This document shows, piece after piece, positions 52,794-61,625 of a stretch of 64,000 nt of DNA (the stretch's first letter is position 1; each line of letters begins with the position of its first letter). The position numbers and the translations under genes were made by a program. The stretch is from contig CAYTHO010000019.1 of the NCBI GenBank assembly GCA_964437595.1, positions 1-64,000 on the forward strand, in the 5' to 3' direction. This DNA is from DSYU01 sp964437595 (GTDB taxonomy: Bacteria > Chloroflexota > Anaerolineae > Anaerolineales > Anaerolineaceae). The notes below the pieces were generated by a model that was given only the letters and a program-made list of their open reading frames with translations, made no database searches and had not been told where the DNA came from.

Positions 52794-53861
52794 TTGGCAC
52801 CAAATTTATTTAAGTGGCTGCTGGGTTTGTTCTCCCTGGATATTGGGATTGACCTGGGGACCGCTAACACGCTGGTGCACATCCGCGGGAAGGGGATTGT
52901 TATAAATGAACCTTCCTGGGTCACCATCGATAAGCGCTCCCGGCGACCGCTTGCGATTGGTGCTTCCGCTAAGGAAATGGTTGGCCGGACCCCGGCAGAT
53001 GTGCTGGCGATTCGTCCCCTGCGTGACGGGGTCATTTCTGAATTCGAAATTACCAAGGCGATGCTGGGTTATTTTATTGGCAAAGCGCACCAGCAGAGTG
53101 TTGTTCCCATGCCCCTGCCCAGGGTCGTTATTGGTATTCCATCGGGGGCAACGGAAGTAGAAAAGAAAGCAGTGGAAGATGCGGCTATGGCTGCCGGCGC
53201 CCGTGAGGTACATCTTATTGAAGAACCCCGCGCTGCTGCGTTGGGCGCGGGACTGCCAATCAGTGAGGTGCGCGGCAGCATGGTGGTAGACATTGGCGGC
53301 GGCACGACTGAAGTTGCCGTGATTTCTACCGGGCGCATTGTGGTCTCGCGTTCTCTGCGCGTGGCTGGCGATGAGCTGGATCAAGACATCATCAATTACA
53401 TTCGCAATAAATACAACCTGTTCATCGGCGAGCGGATGGCCGAACAGGTGAAAATTCAAGTTGGCTCGGCTTACCCATTACCCACCGAGAAAACCATGCC
53501 TGTGCGCGGGCGTAACCTGGTTACAGGCCTGCCGGAAGCCATCGAAGTTTCCTCCGTTGAAATCCGCGAGGGGATCGCTGCTTCTGTTCAGGTGATTGTT
53601 GATACCATTAAGGATGCATTGGATGAGGCCCCGCCTGAAATTGTTGCCGATCTGATTGAAACAGGCGTATGCCTGGCTGGTGGGGGAGCGCAACTGCAAG
53701 GACTGTCTGACCGTCTCACCGATGAGCTTCACCTGCGGGTGTGGGTTGCAGAAGACCCCATGACCTGCGTGGCCAGAGGCGCCGGGCTGATCCTCGAAGA
53801 TATCGACCGGTGGGAGCAGTTCCTGGTAGACGTTGAGCGTAACGGCTCGCGGCCCAGGTAG
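52794..53861 (+). CDS. mreB: Rod shape-determining protein MreB
   Basis: Actin-like filament protein that guides side-wall synthesis. The ATPase phosphate 1 motif DLGTANTLV, the phosphate 2 motif MVVDIGGGTTEVAVIS and the adenosine motif CLAGGGAQLQGL are present. Length 355 residues, close to the family. The start is TTG at 52794 with GAAGGAG upstream. It begins a long run of shape and septum genes. There is no other mreB in the window. Confidence 0.97.
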   Translation: MAPNLFKWLLGLFSLDIGIDLGTANTLVHIRGKGIVINEPSWVTIDKRSRRPLAIGASAKEMVGRTPADVLAIRPLRDGVISEFEITKAMLGYFIGKAHQQSVVPMPLPRVVIGIPSGATEVEKKAVEDAAMAAGAREVHLIEEPRAAALGAGLPISEVRGSMVVDIGGGTTEVAVISTGRIVVSRSLRVAGDELDQDIINYIRNKYNLFIGERMAEQVKIQVGSAYPLPTEKTMPVRGRNLVTGLPEAIEVSSVEIREGIAASVQVIVDTIKDALDEAPPEIVADLIETGVCLAGGGAQLQGLSDRLTDELHLRVWVAEDPMTCVARGAGLILEDIDRWEQFLVDVERNGSRPR

Positions 53862-53880
53862 AGAATTGAACGTATAACGA

Positions 53881-54720
53881 ATGAGAGATTTCATACAGAA
53901 ATACTGGCGTACTGGCGCTGCTGCCCTGCTGGTTGCGGGCGTGATGCTGCTGGCACTGAGTGGATACCTGGCCCCTTACCTGAAAGTTCTGGTGGATCCA
54001 GTGGTTGGCGCGCAGCGTTGGCTGGCAACGCGCTACCTGGCTGTCTATCAGATGGTTCGTTCTCCTACAGACCTGAATGCGCTGCGGACGGAGAACGATC
54101 GCCTGCAAAATGAAAATGCCCAGCTCCGTACACAGGTGATCCAGCTCCAGGAGGAGCAGAAAGACAACGATATTCTCTACTCGCTGCTCAAAGTGGCGCG
54201 CACCCGCCCTGACAGCAGCTATGTTGCCGCCATGGTCATTGGCCGCGATACCAACCCCTTCATGCGCTATATTCTCATTGACCAGGGTTCCGATTCGGGG
54301 CTGCGGCACGGGATGCCCGTCATCACCTCGCAGGGATTGGTGGGGCGCATTGATGCGGTGACGGCCAACGCCGCCCGCGTTCAGTTAATCACCGATGCTG
54401 GATCAGCGGTTAACGTGCAGCTTCCAGACTCCAATGCCAATGGCACCTTGATTGGTTCGGTGACCGGGGACCTTTCACTGGAGATGATTTCTCAGGAAGT
54501 GGATCTGCGACCCGGGGAGATCATCTTGACTTCTGGTTTGGGTGGTAACTATCCCAGCAATATTTTGGTTGGCCAGGTTGCCAGCGTGCGCAAACAAGAA
54601 ACGGCTCTTTTCCAGGGTGCCTCGGTGCAGCCTGTAGTCGATTTCTCCAGCCTGCGTGCTGTACTGGTGGTGACGAACTTCAAGCCCGTGGATCTTGGCC
54701 CATTGATCGAAGAACAGTGA
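53881..54720 (+). CDS. mreC: Rod shape-determining protein MreC
   Basis: Bitopic protein of 279 residues. One membrane helix near 16-34, then a coiled-coil (about 60-100, LNALRTENDRLQNENAQL) and the two beta-barrel domains with the GLVGRIDAV segment. It links MreB to outside cell-wall enzymes. It follows mreB by 19 bases; the ribosome-binding site is weak. Confidence 0.94.
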   Translation: MRDFIQKYWRTGAAALLVAGVMLLALSGYLAPYLKVLVDPVVGAQRWLATRYLAVYQMVRSPTDLNALRTENDRLQNENAQLRTQVIQLQEEQKDNDILYSLLKVARTRPDSSYVAAMVIGRDTNPFMRYILIDQGSDSGLRHGMPVITSQGLVGRIDAVTANAARVQLITDAGSAVNVQLPDSNANGTLIGSVTGDLSLEMISQEVDLRPGEIILTSGLGGNYPSNILVGQVASVRKQETALFQGASVQPVVDFSSLRAVLVVTNFKPVDLGPLIEEQ

Positions 54721-54741
54721 TGCTTTTTGGCGGATACAGCC

Positions 54742-55242
54742 ATGTCTATCCTGCTCTCCATCCCTATTTTAGCTCTGGTATTGATGCTGCAAACCATCAT
54801 TATCAGCACGCTGCCGCTGTTGAGTGGCTATGCAGACCTGATGCTGCTGGTATTGGTGGCCTGGGCGCTTCAGGAAAAGGCTCGCTCCGCCTGGTTTTGG
54901 GCGCTTTTGGGTGGGGTATTGGTTAGTTATGTTTCGGCTGTGCCTTTGGGGATGCCGCTGGTGGGCTATCTGGCGGTCACGGCTGTTGCTCGCCTGTTCC
55001 GGCGGCGAGTCTGGCAGACGCCGATCTTATCGATGTTCTTCGTTACCTTTCTCGGCTCACTGATTACACAGGGTTTCATCGCGGGCGCGTTGATCTTTCA
55101 AGGCACGCCCTTACCCATTAATGATAGTATCAACATGGTAATCATGCCTTCTACACTGTTGAACCTGCTGCTGGCATTACCGGTGTATGCAATGGTCGCC
55201 GATTTGGCGCAGTGGGTCTACCCTGAAGAGGTTGAAGTATGA
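54742..55242 (+). CDS. mreD: Rod shape-determining membrane protein MreD
   Basis: Polytopic protein of 166 residues with about five predicted helices. It fits MreD by position after mreC and by hydrophobic pattern; sequence identity is usually low in this family. The ATG at 54742 is chosen; a TTG at 54727 is an alternative. Its TGA overlaps the ATG of the PBP2 gene (ATGA). Confidence 0.85.
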   Translation: MSILLSIPILALVLMLQTIIISTLPLLSGYADLMLLVLVAWALQEKARSAWFWALLGGVLVSYVSAVPLGMPLVGYLAVTAVARLFRRRVWQTPILSMFFVTFLGSLITQGFIAGALIFQGTPLPINDSINMVIMPSTLLNLLLALPVYAMVADLAQWVYPEEVEV

Positions 55243-57401
55243 ACGCAAATGATGCGCAGAAGGCCGAGCATCACCTGGAGCCGTGGCGTATGGTGGTTGT
55301 TTCCGGCATGGTGATCGTGCTGTTCCTCTTTTATGCATTCCGGCTGTTCTCGTTACAGGTTTTAGATGGAGCCGACTATTTAGCCAGAGCAGACGAAAAC
55401 CGCACCACGCGTGTGAGCGATACTACTCAGCGTGGGATTATCTACGATCGTAACGGCATCGTTCTGGCGCGCAATGTAGCTTCCTATAACGTTACCGTCA
55501 CCCCGGCGTATTTGCCAGAGGTGCTTCCAATCACATATGAAGAAATCGTTCCAGGGCCAGATCAGGAGATCTATCGCCGCTTATCTGAACTGCTGGATAT
55601 TCCCGTCTCCGCCGGCGCGGTAGAGGTGGATGAGGAGATGACCCTTACCGACGAAATTGTGCTCTTATTCAAACCTTGTGAGACGGATTTGGGTATTAAG
55701 GAAATCGTATATATCCAGGATACCACCGCACCTTATGACCCGGTGCGGATTAAGTGCGACATTGATCGAGATACTGCTATGCAGATCCGCGAGCAGGCGG
55801 CAGATATGCCGGGCGTAAATATTGAAGTCGAGCCGGTGCGCGATTACCCTACCGGCGAGCTGACCGCGGAGATCATCGGTTTTCTTGGGCCGGTGCCAGC
55901 CAACCAGGAGCAGTACTACCGCGAAAAGGGGTTTATCCCGGGACGAGATAAGGTGGGTTATGCCGGGATTGAAAACTCGCTGCAGGATTTGCTGGGCGGC
56001 AGCAACGGCGAGCGCTTTGTGGAGGTAGATGTAGCCGGACGCGAGCTGCGCAACCTGACGGAGCCTGTCAAGCCGGTACCTGGCAATAATGTGCGCCTGA
56101 CCCTGGATGTTCGCCTGCAGCAGGCGGCTCGCGCTGCGCTGGTCTATGAAATTGATTTCTGGAACACCTATTTCAACCGCATCCAGTCCAACCAGGGTGT
56201 GGTGGTTGCCATGAATGTAAAAACCGGCGAGATCCTGGCCATGGTTTCTTATCCCAGCTATGAGAATAACCGCTTTTCCAAGCTGATCCCTTCCTATTAC
56301 TATAATCAACTGACGGTAGACCCGGCCAAGCCACTGCTGAATAAGGCCATTTCTGGCACATACCCGCCTGGCTCGGTGTTCAAGATGCCCACCGCCGTGG
56401 GCGCGCTTAACGAACGCGTAGTAGCGCCCGACCAGAAGCTTTTCGACCCAGGCCTGATCGCAATTGAGGAAAAGCCGCTGCCGAATTCGCCCAGTACAAA
56501 CACCCGTGAATACGTTTGCTGGTTAGACGCCGGTCACGGCGACCAGGACTGGTTGCGCGGGGTGATGAATTCATGTGATGTGTATTTTTATAAGATCGGC
56601 GGCGGGTACCGAGATGAGGTTCCGGGCGGCGGGCTGGGTATCTGGCGGTTAGGTGAGTATTCCCGGGCGCTTGGGTATGACGCGATTTCTGGTATCGAAC
56701 TGCCCGGTGAAAACCCGGGCCTCATCCCTAACCCCGACTGGAAACGAAAGTATCAGAATGAAAGCTGGACCACCGGTGATACCTATATCGCTTCGATGGG
56801 CCAGGGTTTGATTCTCTCGACCCCGCTGCAAGTATTACTCTCCGCCGCCATTCTTGCAAACGATGGCAAATTTATGCGCCCAACACTGATTCGCGAAGTG
56901 CTCGATTCGGAAGGCAACGTGATTAAACCGTTTGAGCCGGATCTGAAATGGGACATCACCAAAGATCCCGTCATCCAGATCTATGAGAATAACATCGGCA
57001 CGGGCGAATATAAACCAGTAGATGCATGGGTGGTGGCAATGGCCAAACAGGCCATGCGCCTGGTGGTTACAGAAGGAACCGCCGTGCGCCCAATGCAGGA
57101 AGAACTGGCCCTGGAGACGCGCAACCCACCAATATTAACCGCCGGGAAAACAGGCACCGCTGAATATTGTGATGATGTTGCCAGTGCAGCAAACCGCTGT
57201 AAACCCGGGGAATGGCCCACGCACTCCTGGTACTTCGGTTATGCGCCCTATGACAATCCCGAGATTGCTGTTGTGGCTTTCGTGTATAATGGTGGAGAAG
57301 GCGCTAGTGTGGCGGCTCCCATTGTTGGGAAAGTAATCGAAGCATATTACAACCTGAAAGCGATTGACGCGCAGATGGGCGCTCCGGTAGGCGAGCCCTG
57401 A
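55239..57401 (+). CDS. mrdA: Penicillin-binding protein 2 (transpeptidase of elongation)
   Basis: Bitopic transpeptidase of 720 residues. A membrane helix is near 20-40, then the PBP dimerisation domain and the transpeptidase domain. The active-site motifs are S379 in GSVFK (SxxK), SCD (SxN-type, in the order expected) and KTGTAE (KTG). It cross-links peptidoglycan for cell elongation with RodA. It is coupled to mreD by an ATGA overlap. The residues after SxxK are long (about 340), normal for this group. Confidence 0.95.
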   Translation: MNANDAQKAEHHLEPWRMVVVSGMVIVLFLFYAFRLFSLQVLDGADYLARADENRTTRVSDTTQRGIIYDRNGIVLARNVASYNVTVTPAYLPEVLPITYEEIVPGPDQEIYRRLSELLDIPVSAGAVEVDEEMTLTDEIVLLFKPCETDLGIKEIVYIQDTTAPYDPVRIKCDIDRDTAMQIREQAADMPGVNIEVEPVRDYPTGELTAEIIGFLGPVPANQEQYYREKGFIPGRDKVGYAGIENSLQDLLGGSNGERFVEVDVAGRELRNLTEPVKPVPGNNVRLTLDVRLQQAARAALVYEIDFWNTYFNRIQSNQGVVVAMNVKTGEILAMVSYPSYENNRFSKLIPSYYYNQLTVDPAKPLLNKAISGTYPPGSVFKMPTAVGALNERVVAPDQKLFDPGLIAIEEKPLPNSPSTNTREYVCWLDAGHGDQDWLRGVMNSCDVYFYKIGGGYRDEVPGGGLGIWRLGEYSRALGYDAISGIELPGENPGLIPNPDWKRKYQNESWTTGDTYIASMGQGLILSTPLQVLLSAAILANDGKFMRPTLIREVLDSEGNVIKPFEPDLKWDITKDPVIQIYENNIGTGEYKPVDAWVVAMAKQAMRLVVTEGTAVRPMQEELALETRNPPILTAGKTGTAEYCDDVASAANRCKPGEWPTHSWYFGYAPYDNPEIAVVAFVYNGGEGASVAAPIVGKVIEAYYNLKAIDAQMGAPVGEP

Positions 57402-57442
57402 TTGTGCGTTGATTCACCAGGGAAGATGGCGTAAATTATCGT

Positions 57443-58141
57443 ATGCTAAATGAACGGCGGCAAATGCAAATTAAAGGCATAAAAGATGGTCTGCTGGTCA
57501 CCCTTGGTGAAGGAGACTGGTCCGAGCTGGAATCCACGCTGCTGGCGCACGTGGAGGAGAAGGCGGCCTTTTTCCAGGGCGCGCGGGTGGCGATTGATGT
57601 GGGCAACCATATCGTTCGCGCCGCCGAATTAGGGGCGCTGCGCGATCGTCTTTCCAGCAAAGGTATCAGCCTGTGGGCTGTGATTAGCAATTCTCCCGTT
57701 ACGGAACAGACGGCTCAGGTGCTGGGCCTTGCCACGCGCATTTCCACCCCCCGCCCCGAACGCACCATTCGTTCGATGGACACCAACCTGGAAGGCGAAA
57801 ATGCGGTATTCGTCCAGCGAACTTTGCGCTCTGGTTTCAAAGTTTCTCACCGCGGCCACGTGATCGTTTTGGGTGATGTGAACCCGGGTGCTGAAGTGAT
57901 TGCCGGGGGCAGCGTTATTGTATGGGGCCGGCTGCGCGGTGTTGTGCATGCTGGCGCGGACGGAGATGAAAATGCAGTGGTATGCGCGCTTGAAATGACG
58001 CCCACCCAACTGCGCATCGCCGGGATGATCTATACAGCGCCGCCAAAGCGCCCGGTTTTTGGTCGTGGAAAATCGGAGCCTGAAATGGCTCGAATCGTGA
58101 ATGGGCAGATGGTCGCGGAATCATGGAATCCGAAGAAATAA
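57443..58141 (+). CDS. minC: Septum site-determining protein MinC
   Basis: Inhibitor of FtsZ ring formation, 232 residues. The C-terminal domain has the MinC beta-helix pattern NPGAEVIAGGSVIVWGRLRGVVHAG (split here: GDVNPGAEVIAGG then WGRLRGVVHAGA). The N-terminal domain resembles the MinC_N family (KDGLLVTLGEGDW). It follows mrdA after 41 bases. No good ribosome-binding site is seen before the ATG. Confidence 0.93.
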   Translation: MLNERRQMQIKGIKDGLLVTLGEGDWSELESTLLAHVEEKAAFFQGARVAIDVGNHIVRAAELGALRDRLSSKGISLWAVISNSPVTEQTAQVLGLATRISTPRPERTIRSMDTNLEGENAVFVQRTLRSGFKVSHRGHVIVLGDVNPGAEVIAGGSVIVWGRLRGVVHAGADGDENAVVCALEMTPTQLRIAGMIYTAPPKRPVFGRGKSEPEMARIVNGQMVAESWNPKK

Positions 58142-58171
58142 TTTTTTATTTCATTAAGGGGAAGGGCAGGC

Positions 58172-58987
58172 ATGACGGCAACGGTAGCAACGATTTCTTC
58201 AGGTAAAGGTGGGGTGGGGAAAACCACAACAACGGCTAACCTCGCGGTGGCATTGGCGATGGGCGGCAAAAAGGTTGTTTGTATTGATGGCGATATCGGG
58301 CTGCGCAATCTGGATGTGGTGCTCGGTCTTGAAAATCGCATCGTCTATGACCTGGTGGACGTGATTGAAGGCCGCTGCCGGTTGCGACAGGCCATGATCC
58401 GCGATAAACGCCTGCCGGATCTATATCTGATCCCGGCTGCTCAAACACGCGACAAGAGCGCAGTTTCACCCAGCGATATGGTCCGCCTGTGCGATGAACT
58501 GCGCCCCGAATATGATTGGATTTTGATCGACTCCCCGGCAGGCATTGAACGCGGTTTTCGCAATGCCGTGGCCCCTTCGGATATTATTATCGTGGTTACC
58601 AACCCGGAAGTATCCGCCGTGCGCGATGCGGACCGCATCATTGGGTTGGTAGAAGCCGAGGAGAAAGGTCCGGCGCGCTTGATCATCAACCGGGTTAACC
58701 CATCGATGACCAAACGTGGCGACATGCTCACCCCTGACGATGTGCTTGAACTGCTGGCGGTTGAACTGATTGGCGTGATCCCAGAAGATGAAAACGTTAT
58801 CATCAGTACCAACCGCGGAACGCCTGTGGCGATGGATGGTAAAACAAAAGCTGGCGAAGCTTTCCATAACATTGCGAGGCGGTTGAACGGCGAGAAGGTG
58901 CCGTTCTTGAACCTGGAGGAGAAAGAAGATATTTTCAAGCGGATTGCCCGTTTTATGCGGCGCGACGAACGCAGCGGAGGGTTCTGA
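58172..58987 (+). CDS. minD: Septum site-determining ATPase MinD
   Basis: Membrane-associated ATPase of the ParA/MinD family, 271 residues. The deviant Walker A SSGKGGVGKTTTTANL is at about 10-25, Walker A' and B segments (CIDGDIGLRNLD and WILIDSPAG) follow, and the C-terminal amphipathic helix (FKRIARFMRRD) binds membrane. A GGGGAAGGGCAGG site precedes the ATG. It partners MinC and MinE. Confidence 0.97.
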   Translation: MTATVATISSGKGGVGKTTTTANLAVALAMGGKKVVCIDGDIGLRNLDVVLGLENRIVYDLVDVIEGRCRLRQAMIRDKRLPDLYLIPAAQTRDKSAVSPSDMVRLCDELRPEYDWILIDSPAGIERGFRNAVAPSDIIIVVTNPEVSAVRDADRIIGLVEAEEKGPARLIINRVNPSMTKRGDMLTPDDVLELLAVELIGVIPEDENVIISTNRGTPVAMDGKTKAGEAFHNIARRLNGEKVPFLNLEEKEDIFKRIARFMRRDERSGGF

Positions 58988-58988
58988 T

Positions 58989-59255
58989 ATGGCCGGCTGG
59001 CTGGAATGGCTTACTGGACAGAAAAACAAGAGCGCTGGTCAGGCGAAAGAACGGTTGAAATTGGTGCTGATCAACGATCGCACAGACCTGACCCCAACGG
59101 AGCTTGACCTGCTTAAGAATGAGCTGCTGGAGGTTATTTCGCGCCATATCGAAATCGACCCCGCAGCGGTGCAAATTACCATGGCCCAGGAGGGCCGCGA
59201 GCAGCGTTTGCTCGCCGACATCCCGCTGAAGCCGGTAATGAGGAGAAAAAGGTAA
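58989..59255 (+). CDS. minE: Cell division topological specificity factor MinE
   Basis: Short protein of 88 residues. The N-terminal amphipathic anti-MinCD region (MAGWLEWLTG, AKERLKLVLINDR) and the topological specificity domain (IEIDPAAVQITM) are clear. The ATG at 58989 starts just after the MinD stop (TGAT ATG). A longer upstream frame is inside minD and is not used. A full MinCDE set suggests pole-to-pole oscillation. Confidence 0.94.
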   Translation: MAGWLEWLTGQKNKSAGQAKERLKLVLINDRTDLTPTELDLLKNELLEVISRHIEIDPAAVQITMAQEGREQRLLADIPLKPVMRRKR

Positions 59256-59263
59256 TTGTATGA

Positions 59264-59290
59264 CTTGTTGGTGGTCTCACCACCAGCAAG
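59264..59290 (+). promoter_or_regulatory. Hairpin just upstream of rodA
   Basis: CTTGTTGGTGG and CCACCAGCAAG form an 11-base stem with one G-U pair and loop TCTCA, ending nine bases before the rodA ATG, which has no Shine-Dalgarno. It may modulate translation start. Confidence 0.4.
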
Positions 59291-59299
59291 CCGTACAAA

Positions 59300-60439
59300 A
59301 TGAAAATACGTATGGAAAAAAGACAAATCTGGCGGCATTTCGACTTCTGGTTATTTGGGGCCGTCATTATCCTTTGTGTTTTTGGTGTAGCGATGATTCG
59401 CTCGGCGATTGCCGGGAATGAGACGCTGATGTACCTGATTCAGCGGCAGATGATCTTCATTGCCGTCAGCCTGGTGGTAATCCTGGCTGCCGCCTGGGTC
59501 GATTATCATTACTGGTTTTCGCTGTCCAATGTCATGTACGTGGTGGCAGTAGGCTCGCTGCTCGGGATTTATGTTTTTGGCACCGCCATTTATGGCTCTG
59601 CCCGCTGGTTGGATACGGGCTTGATCTTGATCCAGCCTTCCGAGCTGGCAAAGATTATTATGATCATTGTGCTGGCGGCCTATTTTGCCCGGCAGCAGAA
59701 TGCTCCTCGCGATATCAAGTGGATAGCGCGCGGCCTGATTATGACATTTGGCGTGGTAGTCTGGATTTTGCTCCAGCCAAACCTCAGCACCTCGCTGGTG
59801 ATCATGGTCCTGTGGTTTGCGATGATGTGGGTTAGTGGTCTGCCCACCCGCTACCTGATCATTATCGCCGCAATTGGGATTGTTGTATTGATTGCATTTC
59901 TTGGCCTGCTGGCAATGGGAATCAAAATTCCTTTCATTGAGGATTATCAGCTCCAGCGGGTGGCCAACTTTCTCTTCCCTGACCCGAATGCCCGCCATGG
60001 CGAAACCTACAACGTTGACCAGGCGCTGATCACGATCGGCTCAGGCGGCTGGTCTGGGCAGGGATATGGGCAGGGCACGCAGGTGCAGCTGCGTTACCTC
60101 AAGGTGCGCCATACCGATTTTATTTTTGCTGCTATGGCCGAGGAATTTGGCTTTATTGGCACGGTGATCGTGGTTTCCGTGCTGGTGTTTGTGATATTTC
60201 GCTGCTTCCGCGCTGCCCGCAAAGCCAGTGATATGTTTGGAGCTTTAATCGCTTATGGCTTTGGGTTCCTGATTTTCTTTCAAACTGCCGTTAATATCGG
60301 GGTAAACCTAAAAGTCTTGCCAGTCACCGGCCTGACCCTTCCTTTCATTAGCTATGGCGGCAGTTCACTGCTGTCACTGGCGCTTGGGATTGGGCTGGTA
60401 GAGAGTGTGATCTTGCGGCACAAACCGCTTGAATTCTAA
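59300..60439 (+). CDS. rodA: Rod shape-determining protein RodA (SEDS glycosyltransferase)
   Basis: Polytopic SEDS protein of 379 residues with about ten helices. It polymerises lipid II for the elongasome with PBP2. Motifs TGLTLPFISYGGSSLL and FKTWLDxG-like region WLDTGLILIQPSELAKI, plus the conserved D in the large loop, fit RodA. It is the last gene of mreBCD-mrdA-minCDE-rodA. The start is uncertain (59300 or ATG 59312). Confidence 0.93.
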   Translation: MKIRMEKRQIWRHFDFWLFGAVIILCVFGVAMIRSAIAGNETLMYLIQRQMIFIAVSLVVILAAAWVDYHYWFSLSNVMYVVAVGSLLGIYVFGTAIYGSARWLDTGLILIQPSELAKIIMIIVLAAYFARQQNAPRDIKWIARGLIMTFGVVVWILLQPNLSTSLVIMVLWFAMMWVSGLPTRYLIIIAAIGIVVLIAFLGLLAMGIKIPFIEDYQLQRVANFLFPDPNARHGETYNVDQALITIGSGGWSGQGYGQGTQVQLRYLKVRHTDFIFAAMAEEFGFIGTVIVVSVLVFVIFRCFRAARKASDMFGALIAYGFGFLIFFQTAVNIGVNLKVLPVTGLTLPFISYGGSSLLSLALGIGLVESVILRHKPLEF

Positions 60440-60524
60440 GGGTACTAAAATTTTTCAACACACAAGTCCTAACCCTGGACAAATAGAAATGGGAGTGTTA
60501 AAATACTCTCCGTTGAGCGCACAC

Positions 60525-60595
60525 TGGGGGCTCGTCTAACGGCAGGACAGCAGACTCTGGATTTGCTTGTAGCGGTTCGAATCCGTTGCCCCCAG
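60525..60595 (+). tRNA. tRNA-Gln (anticodon CUG)
   Basis: 71-base tRNA. Acceptor stem TGGGGGC/GCCCCCA, anticodon stem GCAGA/TTTGC with loop CTCTGGA and anticodon CTG, T-arm AGCGG-ttcgaat-CCGTT. The discriminator base is G and CCA is not encoded. It lies between rodA and a strong terminator. Confidence 0.93.
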
Positions 60596-60618
60596 CCTAA
60601 AAAGAGTTGTAAATAAAG

Positions 60619-60666
60619 TAGAGAGCATTTGGATCAGCGAGACTGGTCAGAATGCTCTCTTCTTTT
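60619..60666 (+). terminator. Terminator after tRNA-Gln
   Basis: AGAGAGCATT and AATGCTCTCT form the outer stem, with an inner GATCAG/CTGGTC stem (one G-U pair) and a TCTTTTT run after it. It should end the tRNA transcript, and perhaps the long rodA operon. Confidence 0.8.
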
Positions 60667-60780
60667 TGGCGCGCCGGTTGACATATTTGATATTAGAAAA
60701 TATGTTCTGCGTACTATGGTTTATGATATACTTATAATCATAAATTGTTCCTGTGTTTACAAAGTTTGGGAAGGAAGATT

Positions 60781-61542
60781 TTGAAGACACTGCTTTCATT
60801 TTTTGGTCAGATCTTTTTCGCTGTACTGGCCATTCTGGGCATCGGCCTGCTACTTTTTTACATGAACCTGACCGATACTCCAGGGATTTTGCGAAACCTG
60901 GCCCAGCGCGTGCAGGCTGAGTTTTCACAGACTACCGCAACCCTGGAAGGGCCCAACATACCGGACCTGACGAACCCGGATTCGCCTGATGTTCAAATTA
61001 CCGTGGTTGGCAGTGGGAAAATGGAGAAGACTGACTTGCTGCCCGCACACTCGCTGCCTATCGTTCCAACGCAATCGGAACCCGTAATGGAAAACCTCGT
61101 ACCGGTTCCTGAACCGACCTTTACGCCCATTCCGCCGATGGACCCGCTGGTTTACCAGACGGAAGCCACTATCCGTCTGAAACGTTTTGCAGCGTCCCTG
61201 GAACGCTGGATGGTCTCCAATGACCGGCTGATGCTGGATGATTCCCTGATGCAGGATGCCGCCTGGCGCGAAGAGGTTACGGCGAACCTGGACGCGGCTG
61301 CCTCCGAAGGGCAGCTTCTGGCAAATATTGGCCAGCCGCCAGAACAACACGCGGAGATTGATGGTTGGCTGGTGCGCGCCGGGTTGGAAGCTGACCGCCT
61401 GCAAGCCTACTATCTCCAGGGTCTCGAAACCGGCAGTCCCAATGATTTTGCCTCCGCAGCCGACAGCTTCACCCGCATTAAAAAATTCCTGGCTGAGGCT
61501 GCCCAGCGAATGCTCCTGGCCGGTTGGGAGTTTGAGCCATAA
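60781..61542 (+). CDS. Membrane-anchored protein of unknown function
   Basis: A 253-residue protein with one N-terminal membrane helix (about 7-27, QIFFAVLAILGIGLLLFY), a linker with Pro, Thr and Glu (about 90-130), and a helical C-terminal domain of about 110 residues (TEATIRLKRFAASLERWM, LAEAAQRMLLAGW). The TTG at 60781 was chosen since AAGGAAG is just upstream; a longer frame from 60745 exists. It ends at a strong terminator before the convergent ATPase gene. Function unknown. Confidence 0.65.
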   Translation: MKTLLSFFGQIFFAVLAILGIGLLLFYMNLTDTPGILRNLAQRVQAEFSQTTATLEGPNIPDLTNPDSPDVQITVVGSGKMEKTDLLPAHSLPIVPTQSEPVMENLVPVPEPTFTPIPPMDPLVYQTEATIRLKRFAASLERWMVSNDRLMLDDSLMQDAAWREEVTANLDAAASEGQLLANIGQPPEQHAEIDGWLVRAGLEADRLQAYYLQGLETGSPNDFASAADSFTRIKKFLAEAAQRMLLAGWEFEP

Positions 61543-61557
61543 GGGCGAAGCATCCAC

Positions 61558-61603
61558 GAAAAAAATCAGACTGCGGCGCATAAACGCTGCAGTCTGATTT
61601 TTT
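61558..61603. terminator. Bidirectional terminator between the membrane protein and the P-type ATPase
   Basis: AATCAGACTGC and GCAGTCTGATT form a stem, with an inner GCG/CGC pair and loop CATAAA; A- and T-runs flank both sides. The genes converge here. Confidence 0.85.
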
Positions 61604-61625
61604 GGTGATGTAATTTGGCAGTGCG

